From Yponomeuta sedellus (Eukaryota; Arthropoda; Insecta; Lepidoptera; Yponomeutidae), in the NCBI GenBank assembly GCA_934045075.1, contig OW203727.1, positions 18,970,861-19,034,860 on the forward strand: 64,000 nucleotides of DNA. Direction: 5' to 3'. The translations under genes were made by a program, and so were the position numbers. Under the pieces are notes generated by a model. It saw only the letters and a list, made by a program, of their open reading frames with translations, had not been told where the DNA came from and did not search any database. Positions 54,774 to 64,000 of this stretch are shown here, piece by piece; position 1 is the first letter of the stretch, and every line of letters starts with the position of its first letter.

Positions 54774-55790
54774 ATAGGATTTTTCTATAGACGTTAAAAA
54801 GTAAAATTTTTTTTTTCAGATTTATCAACCAACCATTACAGAGAAAACTTCATTTTAGAACACCTGTTTTAGGGTTACGCTCACAGAATCCAGCCTTAAG
54901 GTGACCAAAAGAAATCCAAGATATCACGTCTATAAACTTTTTATGCTTAGCTGAAGAAGTATTTTGCAATATCAACAAAGAGGGTGAAAAAATTACGTCA
55001 TTTCATGGGTAATTCACCCCAGCGTCTTTGGAGCCTCCTCCATTTATTTAAACTACTCGTGAACACGTTGAAGGCGTATATTTGGAAGCTTTCGTGACGA
55101 TAAATTATGTATATTTACTTTGTGTGCAGGCAAAAATAACTGTGTTTTCGTTAAAACATACGAGTCTGGCTTTACATAAAATGGAATAAAAATCAGAACT
55201 TGCTTTATAACACGTTTTTTTTCTCAATAAGTAAACATCAAAAATCTTTATATCTGTCATAACTATTTTTATAACATATTTGCTCGTAAAGTGGTTGTAA
55301 TTACACCAATTTCAATATCGTAATGTATCTCATTACGTACTTGTGCGATAATGTAATGTAAAAGGCACGTGTTTTTTTTTTAATAAAGTTTTAAGATACT
55401 CCGTCTAAAAATGAACGATACTTTTAAAAATCTTAGCAAAGAGGTTTTATGTCAAGAAAGTGGTCAATATTTTATGAATAAAATTAACTTTGGGAAATAA
55501 AATATAACAAATAAACATTTAATTCTTTAATTTAATTAATTTTGACAATAAATTACCAATATTTATCTGTAACAAAAACACAAAAATATTAATTTACTTT
55601 ATTAGTAATACTGGCTGTTTTTGTACCTTTGCCAAAAAAAAAAAGTTGATGCGCGCGCATCGCTTATTTGTGAACAAGTAAAAATAAATCCGCGCGCTTT
55701 TTTTTTTCGATGTATTGTTTTTATTTGAAAATGTCGTCAAGTAGTGATGATAACAAAGTCAGAGTTTCGTAAATATGTTATAAAACGTCG
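54774..55790. other. No gene seen
   Basis: Very AT-rich. TGGAATAAAAATCAGAACTTGC (55181-55202) resembles the arm at 60794-60815, so scraps of that element may be present. Confidence 0.35.
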
Positions 55791-55791
55791 T

Positions 55792-55906
55792 ATGACATAC
55801 GTGCGCTTTGAAAATTACAGCCTCTGCTTCCTTATAGCCCTCGCCGATGGCTCGGGCTGGTAATATCGCCTCGGCTGTAATTTTCAACTTACCGCACTTA
55901 TATCAT
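55792..55906. mobile_element. Small inverted-repeat element
   Basis: Outer arms 55792-55822 and 55873-55906 contain TGAAAATTACAGCC and GGCTGTAATTTTCA; the middle has CTCGCCGATGGCTCGGGCTGG. Looks like a short MITE; no family known to me. Confidence 0.6.
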
Positions 55907-56089
55907 AATGTACTATTACGACATACAGACTAGAAAGAATTATGAACATCTTTAGAATTCAATCGAGTTCCGAAACGACCGTTTTTGGCGGAAATCGATT
56001 AAACTTCTAGGTTGTTGATCTTAGGGTCTATACTGTAGTTTCTATAAACAGTTAACACACATTTTTGACGTTAACATTACAAATCCTCA

Positions 56090-56212
56090 CGCCTATATCC
56101 CATAGGGGTAGGCAGAGATCAGGGACCACGTGCCACGATCCTGACAAATCAACTACACTTCATCAACATTCATAAGTTGTTGCTTGCACACACGCCGGTT
56201 CCGGGTACTTCT
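56090..56212 (-). pseudogene. LINE C-terminus/3' end, family B
   Basis: Truncated copy, minus strand; ends with CCTATGGGATATAGG and keeps the GTTGATGAAG-like region. Confidence 0.55.
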
Positions 56213-56492
56213 TATATTCCCCTTTACTATTTGGTCGAGGTATATCCGCTGAAGTGTGTTTTGATGTTTACTTTTTGAAAAAAAACTTGTTACAAATTTA
56301 CGATTTTTATTCCATTGGTTAGGTTAGCACTAGTTAGCACCCCTAAGTGCATTAAGCATGCGACGACTGAATACAGATGGACCTAAAGAGATATGTCAGC
56401 AAATAGTAATCCTTGATAACACGCGCGATTAGTATATTGTGCACTTTAAAGAAACATTTAAAAAATGTGAAGTTAGGCCTGCAATTGATTGT

Positions 56493-56697
56493 ACAAGAAA
56501 CATAACATTTACACACAGGCACATAATATTGCTTCGGGCCACATATTGTGAAAAGTCATTGTAAGGAGCATTGTATAAAGTCATATATAACATAACATTT
56601 ACATACACTTTGCTTCTGGCCCCACACTAGGATACCCTGTGTCATATGAACCAGAAACAGCGACATCACAAATATGTAAACATCCAAGAAATTGAAA
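56493..56697 (-). repeat. tRNA-Gly-like SINE, two 3' fragments
   Basis: First fragment 56493-56540 (AACATTTACACACAGGCACA, GGGCCACA), second 56588-56697 (CCCCACACTAGGATACCCTG to ATGTAAACATCCAAG). Heads missing. Confidence 0.6.
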
Positions 56698-57079
56698 TTG
56701 TAATTTTCCAAGAAAGTTTTTGGAACAGCGAAATTTTAGCTAGACATCTTGTCCAAAGGTCGCCTAATACAAGTTAGATTTTTCAGAGACAAAACCCCGA
56801 TCCCTCCAGCCAAATACGCCATCTGTTAGGTCACAAGAGACCCTCTGGACCCTCGCTTTATGTCCCGTGAAGCGAACCGTTGACCTCAGACCCGTTAAGA
56901 CCAACTGATTAAAGGACCTCTGCCTGAGACACTTACGTACCCTGGGAGTGACTTAACATAGCGATAAGACGCAACTAGCCGTGACGTGGACCGAGCGAGG
57001 TTTGCAGATTGGGAACGTGGAGGAATGATTGAAAATTAAAAAAATCTTATAGGCATTCTATGCGAAAGTATTTCATAAT

Positions 57080-57199
57080 GATTCGCGATACTCAGACATA
57101 GTTATGTATTAGACGGGTTTAATCGTGATTATTTATTAGGTAAAACGTTACGTTACATTACGTTTTACATAATAAATAATCGTGATTAGATCCGTTTAA
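57080..57199. mobile_element. Foldback MITE hit by piggyBac
   Basis: Inverted arms TTAATCGTGATTATTTATTAGG.../...TAATAAATAATCGTGATTAG around ACGTTACGTTACATTACGT. The right end is cut at TTAA (57196-57199), where the family in 28012-28168 continues TTAATATATAAC. Confidence 0.65.
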
Positions 57200-57783
57200 C
57201 CCTAGAAGCCTAGCCTTCTTAAAAAATACATAAAGCCTTAATATACGCCTCAGAGGCGTGCATACATAAATAACCATTTCCAGGATAAAATATAATTATT
57301 GGTCAATAAATATGTTTTTATTTTTAAGGTTGGATTTCAGTAGGTAATAAAACCCAAATTAAACATTGAAATCTTTAATCAAAGTATTTTTTTGAAACAA
57401 AATAAAATAATCTCGTCATTTGGAACAAAAATGTAACTATATTTAATAGACGATAACATTAATTATTACTTAATTTTTTAAACTTTTTTTACTAATTATG
57501 AGTTATTCTATAATCAAATATTAAATGTAATCAAATTTTTGGTGATTAGCTTACAGTTTTGAGCAATCTACACATACATCAACGTTTTGTTCGCAAGATA
57601 CTTTTTGCACCTATTACACATTATCTTTTTTTTGTAAGCTAAAAGGGAGCAATATTTTCGTTTTTTGTGCTCTGGCTCTTTTGCCAGAACTTCTTTGCTG
57701 GAATTAGTAGGTTTAACAAGAATTTGAGTTACATTTTCACGTAGAGCTCTCTTCAACTTCGGCACTTCAAGTCTCCTCTCCAT
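57200..57783 (-). mobile_element. piggyBac-like element, 3' end
   Basis: At 57196-57199 TTAA is followed by CCCTAGAAGCCTAG, the piggyBac-type terminus. On the minus strand the transposase C-terminus (57554-57783) leads into an AT-rich 3' UTR and this end, so orientation and order fit. The 5' part and the other terminus are missing; the fragment stops at a SINE at about 57785. Confidence 0.75.
57554..57783 (-). pseudogene. piggyBac-like transposase C-terminal fragment
   Basis: The frame from 57783 reads ERRLEVPKLKRALRENVTQIL, the conserved LERRL-type linker, then HKKRKYCSL-AYKKKIMCNRCKKYL, the first half of the cysteine-rich RING/cross-brace domain that ends piggyBac transposases and helps bind DNA ends. 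A base change in frame after KKYL loses the ending; the next frame continues with CEQNVDVCVDCSKL and a stop, the second cysteine half. One expected cysteine is replaced (CSLLAY). The catalytic DDD core is absent. So this is a dead fragment with one frameshift and a lost cysteine. Confidence 0.7.
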
Positions 57784-57787
57784 CCAA

Positions 57788-58075
57788 GGCTCTCGGAGAG
57801 AGTACGGGCTTAATCACCACGCATGCCCAGCGCGGATTGACGATTTTAAGCCCTGAGGTGTGTAAATGACTCTCACTACTTACGCTATTGAAAACTTTTT
57901 AATCAGCTACCTAGCATTTTTTTCTAACGGTGAAGGAAAACATCGCGATGAAACCTAAGTGTCCGAGGTGGTCTAATACCTCACCCCTTGAAATTGCCAA
58001 TCCGCGGTGGGAATGCGCACTAATCAAGCCCACACTCTCTCTCTGAGAAAAGGAGTGTGCCTTGTAAATAAAGCT
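57788..58075. repeat. Inverted pair of SINE bodies
   Basis: 57795-57870 (minus; TGCCCAGCGCGGATTGACG) and 57925-58055 (plus; TTGAAATTGCCAATCCGCGG) are the same SINE body in opposite orientations, with GGTGAAGGAAAACATCGCG between. Heads are missing from both. Confidence 0.6.
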
Positions 58076-58097
58076 CTCACTCAGAAATTTGTAGGCT

Positions 58098-58437
58098 GGC
58101 TGGAAAAAAAATCTTTTGAAATAAGTCCGCCTTTATACGTAATTTTTATTACCAAACCTGTTACTTAAGTTTTATTTTTAATAACATTTTTATTGTGCAA
58201 TAAAGGGTAACAAACAAACAAACAAACAAACAAACAAACAAACAAACAAACAAACAAACAAACAAACAAACAAACAAACAAACAAACAAACAAACAAACA
58301 AACAAACAAACAAACAAACAAACAAACAAACAAACAAACAAACCAACAAACAAACAAACCAACAAACAAACAAACAAACAAACAAACAAACAAACAAACA
58401 AACAAACAAACAAACAAACAAACAAAAAAACAAACAA
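58098..58437 (+). repeat. LINE 3' end, family C, with 230-bp AAAC array
   Basis: GGCTGGCTGGAAAAAAAATC, AATAAGTCCGCCTTTATACG and GCAATAAAGGGTAACAAAC lead into AAAC repeats (about 58209-58437), broken only by a few AACC units. The array most likely grew from the LINE's tetranucleotide tail. The phase-shifted Cys-Leu-Phe-Val ORFs through it are artefacts. Confidence 0.85.
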
Positions 58438-59010
58438 ACCTCTTACGGAACGTTAGACTGACATCGTAGCCATGATTTTTGTGTTCAAATGGCATTCTTC
58501 AGCTGCCTCTGCCTTTAACATGCAAATCTACTTCCCCGGGAAAGTTTTAAATGAGACCTGATTTTTACTGAAATAAACTGATAGCGTCTCAAACAATAAA
58601 CAAGTCGCTAACCCGATTCACACAAAACTCCTTTGACTCTGTATCAAAACAATGTTTCGCACGAGACACTTAGTCGTCTCATTCGTCTGTAATATAACTT
58701 CAAAAGATGCAAGGGAAAAGTTTCAGCTCGGAGTTACTGTTCATATGAGAAACGTGACCTATGATGCATAGTGGTGTTAGAGTTCTAGATGAGATGAGTA
58801 ACTGGATTATGACAGGAATAGAAATGGGACGACGGAATATATTGCTATGTCTAACGGCCTTATTTACATAAACACGATTTCTCTAAAGCACTCCTCAGAG
58901 GTAGTTTATTTAATTTGTGGTACGTTTGTTAAATATTGCAGTTACTTAAATACTACGTAGGTTTATTATATTATTTCCTCTTCCCATATATAATTTAATT
59001 ATTAGTATGT
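58438..59010. other. No gene seen
   Basis: Nothing recognised. Confidence 0.35.
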
Positions 59011-59178
59011 ATGTATACCCCACACTAGGTTACCCTGTGTCGTGGGAACCAGAAACAACGACATCATAAACATGTAAACATCCAAGAACTGGGTTTTTTT
59101 TTACCCCAGCCGGGGATTGAATCCGGGACCACTCGCATGGTAGGCAGATGCGCTACCGCTGCGCCACAGAGGCCGTCA
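59011..59178 (-). mobile_element. tRNA-Gly-like SINE
   Basis: Minus strand: CCTCTGTGGCGCAGCGGTAG, GGTCCCGGATTCAATCCC, T/A-run linker, body with CACGACACAGGGTAACC. The tail is short. Confidence 0.75.
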
Positions 59179-59319
59179 TCTTCATAATTTATTCATTTAA
59201 TTATTTATGTATGTGGCTTAAGTAAGTTTATATAAATTTCGTTGAATTCCTAATTTCAATTTAAAATATGGAATAAATTACTTATTGCATGACTACCCGT
59301 CTCTAATTTCTTCCTTAGT

Positions 59320-59445
59320 CTATGGTTGCCTGGAAGAAATTGCTTTTAGTAATAAGGCCGCCATTTGTACTATATTTTTATATAATTTCTGTTACTGTAA
59401 TTTCTGTGTACAATACAGAATATTCTATCTATCTACGTCTTTTTC
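59320..59445 (+). repeat. 3' UTR of the 4.7-kb LINE family
   Basis: CTATGGTTGCCTGGAAGAAA, TTTTAGTAATAAGGCCGCCA, GTACAATACAGAATATTC and a CTAT tail match the 3' UTR of the large LINE. 5'-truncated. Confidence 0.65.
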
Positions 59446-59782
59446 TTGTAAAAACAAATCAAAGTATTTTATTCATTGAATAACAAAAAAACTGTCACTT
59501 ATTGAACGTTACAAGCTAAACTAGGTGTCGGCTTCAAAATCTTGATCATTTTGGAGATAAAATGTCGAAAAACAAACTTCGGAGTCTATTAGTCTTGATA
59601 CTTAATTAACCTTAATTCCATTCCATTTTATTCTTAAACCTACAATTCCAGGCTTTAATTCCAAACATCTTACCAAAAACGTAGGCATTTTGTTTATTCA
59701 CGATTTCACTTTGACGACGGAATCAAATTCTTTCACCGCTATAACGAGCCGCGTTTACTGTTTAGTTGGCAATGAAGTTTTG

Positions 59783-59908
59783 AACTGTCTTACAATCTCC
59801 TCCAACCGGGTATTGGCCTCAGTGGTGGAGTAAAGCCTAACCATCCTGCGATGCAGGAAGAGACCCGGGCCCCAGCATTGGGGATGCACAAAGGATTGAT
59901 TCCAGGAT
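59783..59908 (+). repeat. 5S-derived SINE, 3' part
   Basis: GTCTTACAATC to AAAGGATTGATTCC; 5'-truncated and decayed. Confidence 0.65.
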
Positions 59909-60194
59909 GTTTGGAACTAAAGTCAGTAGTTACAATGCATGAATTCTATGTTTTATAATAATTGAAATAATTGAAAACACTACGTTTGGAATTTTTTTGT
60001 CCATTTGTTCCTCTAAAATGGTCTACATTTTTAAATGGACTCCTAGTTTTAAATGGGTTAACTTGTAACGTTTAAGTCGCAGTTTCTGTGCTACTTTGAA
60101 TTAGCCCTTTTTGATTTGATTTAATTTATTGATACGCTTAGAAGAAGAATATTTAAGCACTAAGATTATTATTATTATTGACATTTGTGTAATT

Positions 60195-60277
60195 GGAAAA
60201 TGCCAAAAGGTTGGAGAGCTGAAAATATATCGTAGGTTAAATTAATATGGCAAACCAACGTTTGCAGCGCCAGCTAG
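60195..60277 (+). mobile_element. Helitron-like 3' end
   Basis: Ends GCAGCGCCAGCTAG(T). The upstream part resembles the 29500-29619 interior only weakly. Confidence 0.4.
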
Positions 60278-60828
60278 TACCATATAATATGTAGGCTGCT
60301 ATATTTACTGAATGTTAAGATAAGGTCTTCGAGTTTCGATGCTTGATGTTAATAATTTATTTTTTTAAACTATGAGAAACGGCATACATTATTGTGTACG
60401 TACGTACGAAGCATTATTAAATATTTGATAAGTAAACATTCTTCAATAGATTAGATAATTTTTTGAATGTCTAAATCTGTTTCAATGTTGTATTTTTGAC
60501 GAATTTTTACACATTAATACAGAGCGAAATTTTGTACAAAGGTCACTTCTCAATTCAACACATGTAGGTATTACCGATAGAAATATATTTCAGGTAAAAA
60601 CGTTAAAAAGTTTAACAAGCTAAATCCCACCAAACGAATTTTTAACTAACGTAACTCTAGCGAGTACGTAATGAAAAGGGATTTCTCGGAACGACAGCAA
60701 AAACGGAGCATTTGAAAAAATATCGCCCCGTAATTCTTAGTTGGATTGACGTCATGTAACATTAAGGCGCTGGGGGTGCCAACAAGCACCACCAATGGAA
60801 TAAAAATCATAACTTGTTTTATAATACC

Positions 60829-61895
60829 TAAGCGGTGGTAGCTCAGTGGGTAGATCATGGACTCGCAAGTGAGATACCCAAGTACGATCCCGAGTGCGGG
60901 CATGTACCAATGACTTTGTTTGATTTCAAAGTTACGTACATTTAACACATCTTAGAACATCTTAAACATCAACATCTTAGAACACGTATCTCTTACAGTG
61001 CCTTACAAATACCCTCGTCAAGCTATCAGTAAAATACTATGTGGTCCCTATAGTAAAACTAACACCGGTGCTGGCGCACCTAAAAATAGAATGTGTCAAA
61101 GCTACAACTATATAATTTCTAAAGATCCCAGCATAGATATTTTTTGTGATAAACTTAACATATTTAAGTCGAAAATAAGTAAAGTTTATTAAAATTTAGA
61201 TTGTTTACGTTCCAGAAGTTTATTTTTGTTTTTAATTATTTTTTGATTAAGTTTTAAGTTTGTGTTCCTTACTTTTAAGGAATTTTCCGGTGTTGCTATA
61301 TTTAATGTCGAACGCTGTATACATTCCATTGGGTGCACAACAGACTTGTTATGTTAAATTTCAATTTCGAATTCTATTTGTGTAGCCCTGCCTATGTATC
61401 TTAATAAACAAACAAACAAACAAACAAACAAACAAACAAACAAACAAACAAACAAACAAACAAACAAACAAACAAACAAACAAACAAACAAACAAACAAA
61501 CAAACAAACAAACAAACAAACAAACAAACAAACAAACAAACAAACAAACAAACAAACAAACAAACAAACAAACAAACAAACAAACAAACAAATAAATACA
61601 TTTGCGAATCTGTAGTCGCAATATCACACGCTAACTGTGAAGGAAAACATCGTGAGGAAACCCGCGGCTTGGTTGGCTCCGCATGTATTGACTAGTCTTT
61701 CCTGTGGGCTAGGCCGACTAAGCTGTCAGGATGGTATGGGTGCTGGGCAAGCCTACACCATCTATAAATTCATGTCCCAGGCACTACAGCGTCGGAGTGG
61801 TCCCTTCACCCATCTAGTGTGAGTGAAGATACCACTGGACGCTGCATAAATCATCTCATTACGTAGATGCAAAAAAGGCCTATACACTGTTGATC
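60829..61895 (+). mobile_element. TACC-type SINE interrupted by a LINE
   Basis: The head (GCGGTGGTAGCTCAGTGGGT; B-box-like GTACGATCCCG) runs to TTACGTACATTT (60943); the body resumes at 61604 (GCGAATCTGTAGTCGCAATA) and continues to about 61895. Comparison with the uninterrupted copy at 40328-40692 shows a clean break. Confidence 0.8.
60944..61596 (+). mobile_element. 5'-truncated LINE with 7-bp TSD and AAAC tail
   Basis: TACATTT at 60937-60943 and 61597-61603. The insert has a C-terminal coding fragment (60971-61192) whose ending, PKNRMCQSYNYI...DIFCDKLNIFKSK, resembles the last part of non-LTR retrotransposon ORF2 proteins; then a 3' UTR and about 205 bp of AAAC repeats (61390-61596). Its 3' UTR differs from family C, so two LINE families here use AAAC tails. 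Confidence 0.8.
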
Positions 61896-62015
61896 CTAGG
61901 TTCTAGACTGTACATTCTAAAAATAGTTGCTATAGTGGTTATGATTCTTTATGTTCACTTATTAAAAAAACGTATTATATAAAACAAGTTATGATTTTTA
62001 TACCATTGGTGGCGC

Positions 62016-62900
62016 TAGTTAGTGGAAATAAAAACTTTATGATTCATAATTAATGAGTTGTCGTTTATATTTGTTTTTATACCAATGGGGATTTGTGAAC
62101 AAAACGTTCCAATTACCAATACTAATTTAATTGCCAATACTAAGATACGGTACTAAGATAAGATAGTGGGGATTTTCAATGGGGATTAGTGGAACAACCC
62201 TCAGATAGACGAGGCAAGAGTTAGGTGTGCAAGAACTCAAATAGCTTCGTTCTTTTAAGTGATTCTTCACCAGTTCTTTAGTCGTTCTCAAACAAAGACA
62301 TTTAGAAAATCAGTCATTTTGGGAAAAGGTGATTTTGATATTTTTTCAATGTGAGATCAGTGCAATAAAGGAATGAGTCCTAACAGACCGGAGGCATATG
62401 CACTGTTTAATTCCAAAAAGTGAATATTGAATACGTCAATAAATATTGGTGATTTACGACAACTTTTGCCTTATATTGTTTTAGATCGACACTTTTTTAC
62501 TGTTTCATTAAATTACTATCTATCATATATTGATAATGATACGAGTGTTACAACAGTGAACCAATCTTCTTCAAGGAAATACCATCTTTTTTTAAGGCGC
62601 TGATATCGTAAACGAACAAACTCAGCCTTTCCCAAATTAGTATTTACCATCGAAAATGTGTATGTTATTTTGAAGAATACTTCTGATAACATTGTCGTCT
62701 CCGATACACATTATAGTGAGAATACTCAAAACATTTATTTAAATATACAAAATAACCATTCAGCAATAATTACTGTTATTTATTTAAGGAGCTACCGGGA
62801 CCCAATAAGCGCCACTAATAGTGTACATTGATTTAATAGTATTATGGTCAAAAACAGCAACATCTATGGCACACATCGAGATTAACGATACACGTTACTC
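62016..62900. other. No gene seen
   Basis: AT-rich; if the 62.9-kb exon is real this would be its intron. Confidence 0.35.
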
Positions 62901-62901
62901 A

Positions 62902-63110
62902 CTTTTTGCAAAATGTCGTAAAAATTGTGAAAGAAGATATGATTGTAGGTCTCCGAATGTTTCAGTCCCGCCTCCGCAGTAAATCCCAGCTGGTCGCAGA
63001 TCGATGGCCCACTTATGACACATCGCTTCCTGGCGGCTGCTCCGCCGTACAGTACTGACAACCGTTTTATCCGATACTCGCACATATGGTTCGTATGACA
63101 AGGCCTACCG
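62902..63110 (-). CDS. Candidate internal exon of a host gene
   Basis: Two minus-strand frames are open over 200 bp in a patch clearly richer in G+C than its surroundings. At its 3' side the sequence reads TTGCAAAAAGTGAGTAAC, a strong splice-donor match. AG dinucleotides suitable as acceptors lie near 63105-63120, although the pyrimidine tract is weak. One frame gives VSTVRRSSRQEAMCHKWAID and GGGTETFGDLQSYLLSQFLR; the other ends YDILQK at the donor. I recognise neither. No start codon is assigned because the exon would be internal. It lies on the same strand as the 6.95-kb candidate. Confidence 0.35.
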
Positions 63111-63164
63111 GGGCTATCAATCTCGGTTCGTGTCAAATTGAATAAAGTTTAAATAGACCTAAGC

Positions 63165-63682
63165 ATCATTAAAACTGTTTTTATACGGGTTTCACTCGTT
63201 TTATTATTATTTTACAATAGAGATCCGCCGGAATCTAAATTTCAATAGAGATCGTGGTTGGAACATACCGGCAGCATAGGAACCAGTGCTTAAGTGCATG
63301 AGACCCCCTTGCTAAAAGTGTGACTGTAGAGTTAATTTTAATTTCAATTAAAAATCAATATTTTTAAACTCATGTAATATAATTGGTTTATAAATTTAAT
63401 TTTGACTTCAATTACTAATAATCAATATTGTTAACTTTATATAAAATAATTGGATTACCTATTTTGGAACGTAACTTCATAATTAACTTTTGTAAATAGT
63501 GGTAAGCTAACAGTTAATGCTTTCAAAAAGACGCCTGTCACCTCAGTCATCCGAGACCATGACACCTGTAAAACTGCCGAAACGTCGAAAAATTGTAAAA
63601 TAATAATAAAACGAGTGAAATCCGTATAAAACAGTTTTAATTATGTCTAGTGCTCGTGTTAACCTTAGAAAATACTATATAG
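63165..63682. mobile_element. Foldback MITE with expanded centre
   Basis: Left arm 63168-63220 (AAAACTGTTTTTATACGGG), right arm about 63560-63640 with ACTGCCGAAACGTCG and CCGTATAAAACAGTTTTAA, outer piece TTAACCTTAGAAAATACTA (63659-63677). About 320 bp of unrelated AT-rich DNA lies between the arms, so something was inserted or captured. Confidence 0.65.
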
Positions 63683-63832
63683 ACCTAAGCATTCACCTGT
63701 AAGAGAACTCAGAGTATTCTAATATTAAATACTTGTCATTATTCTCTTTAAAAGTGCCTCTTTATTATTGGAGGTTGGCAGTCAGCTCTTTATAGCGGGC
63801 TCTTTTCACCGCAATTCTGAACAGCTTCTCCA

Positions 63833-64000
63833 TCGATATCAACCCTTGTATGTCCCTACTGTTGGGGCACGGGTCTCTTTCTGCATTGCAGCAAGGTTAG
63901 GCCATACCCCACCACGGGCGCCAAGTCCGGGTTGGTGGAGGATTGTAAGACAGTGGCGGGCCTTACTTCAGAAGTTATCAAGCCGCCCATAAGGCCTCTG
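63833..64000 (-). repeat. 5S-derived SINE, cut by window end
   Basis: Minus-strand copy from the tail (GATATCAACCCTTGTATGTC) to CATAAGGCCTCTG; the 5' part lies beyond the window. Confidence 0.75.

Larger units (their letters stand above)
60786..62015. mobile_element. Inverted-repeat element that holds a SINE
   Basis: Arms 60786-60827 and 61972-62015 are about 42-bp inverted repeats (GCACCACCAATGGAATAAAAA... and its complement, with few mismatches). All the sequence between is the SINE with its LINE insertion and a little flanking DNA. The original element may be a MITE or foldback unit; TSD not determined. Confidence 0.65.

Noticed and set aside
58161..58495. Long Cys-Leu-Phe-Val repeat ORFs
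   Set aside because: They are translations of the AAAC array in all frames, not genes.
60646..60948. 100-codon minus-strand ORF with hydrophobic stretch
   Set aside because: It runs through the SINE head and the inverted-repeat arm, so it is fortuitous.
61354..61627. Repeat ORFs on both strands (Asn-Lys-Gln-Thr and Cys-Leu-Phe-Val)
   Set aside because: Same cause: tetranucleotide LINE tail.

Overview
The window is AT-rich eukaryotic DNA with no bacterial-type gene organisation. The repeats point to an insect, most likely a moth or butterfly: Helitron-like insertions beginning TC and ending CTAG(T), a piggyBac-type end at TTAA, tRNA-related SINEs of the style common in Lepidoptera, RTE-, CR1/L2- and Jockey-like LINE fragments, and many small foldback or inverted-repeat elements. 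I saw no complete host gene. Two short minus-strand candidate exons (6.95-7.14 kb and 62.90-63.11 kb) are the only host-coding suggestions, so the window may be intergenic or lie inside a very long intron.

Layout. 0-8 kb: LINE 3' ends, a two-arm foldback retroposon, an inverted-repeat MITE, a 5S-derived SINE and a candidate terminal exon. 8-17 kb: a recent LINE C-terminal fragment with its 3' UTR, foldback and Harbinger-like MITEs, a complete small Helitron, a full 5S-derived SINE with clear target-site duplications (TSDs), and a minisatellite split by a foldback retroposon. 17-32 kb: SINEs, Helitron fragments, LINE tails and the reference single-copy form of the internal-tRNA retroposon (29.0-29.3 kb). 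32.3-37.4 kb: the main coding unit, a 4.7-kb nearly complete two-ORF LINE on the minus strand, inserted in a SINE and bounded by an 8-bp TSD. 37-54 kb: foldback retroposons, many 5S-derived SINEs and a Harbinger-like element. 54-64 kb: mariner-like MITE, piggyBac 3' fragment, two long AAAC arrays, a three-level nest of insertions (60.8-62.0 kb) and a candidate exon.

The parts relate as parasites and hosts: LINE machinery (RTE-, CR1/L2- and Jockey-like tails are all present) probably mobilised the SINEs, and later insertions landed in earlier ones. Two things deserve most attention. First, a retroposon family of about 285 bp carries a tRNA-like module internally rather than at its 5' end; most copies are two-armed palindromes with different junctions, yet they are flanked by 11-12-bp TSDs, which suggests inversion during target-primed reverse transcription. 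Second, an abundant SINE has a head resembling 5S rRNA. All family names come from reading the sequence; no database search was possible.
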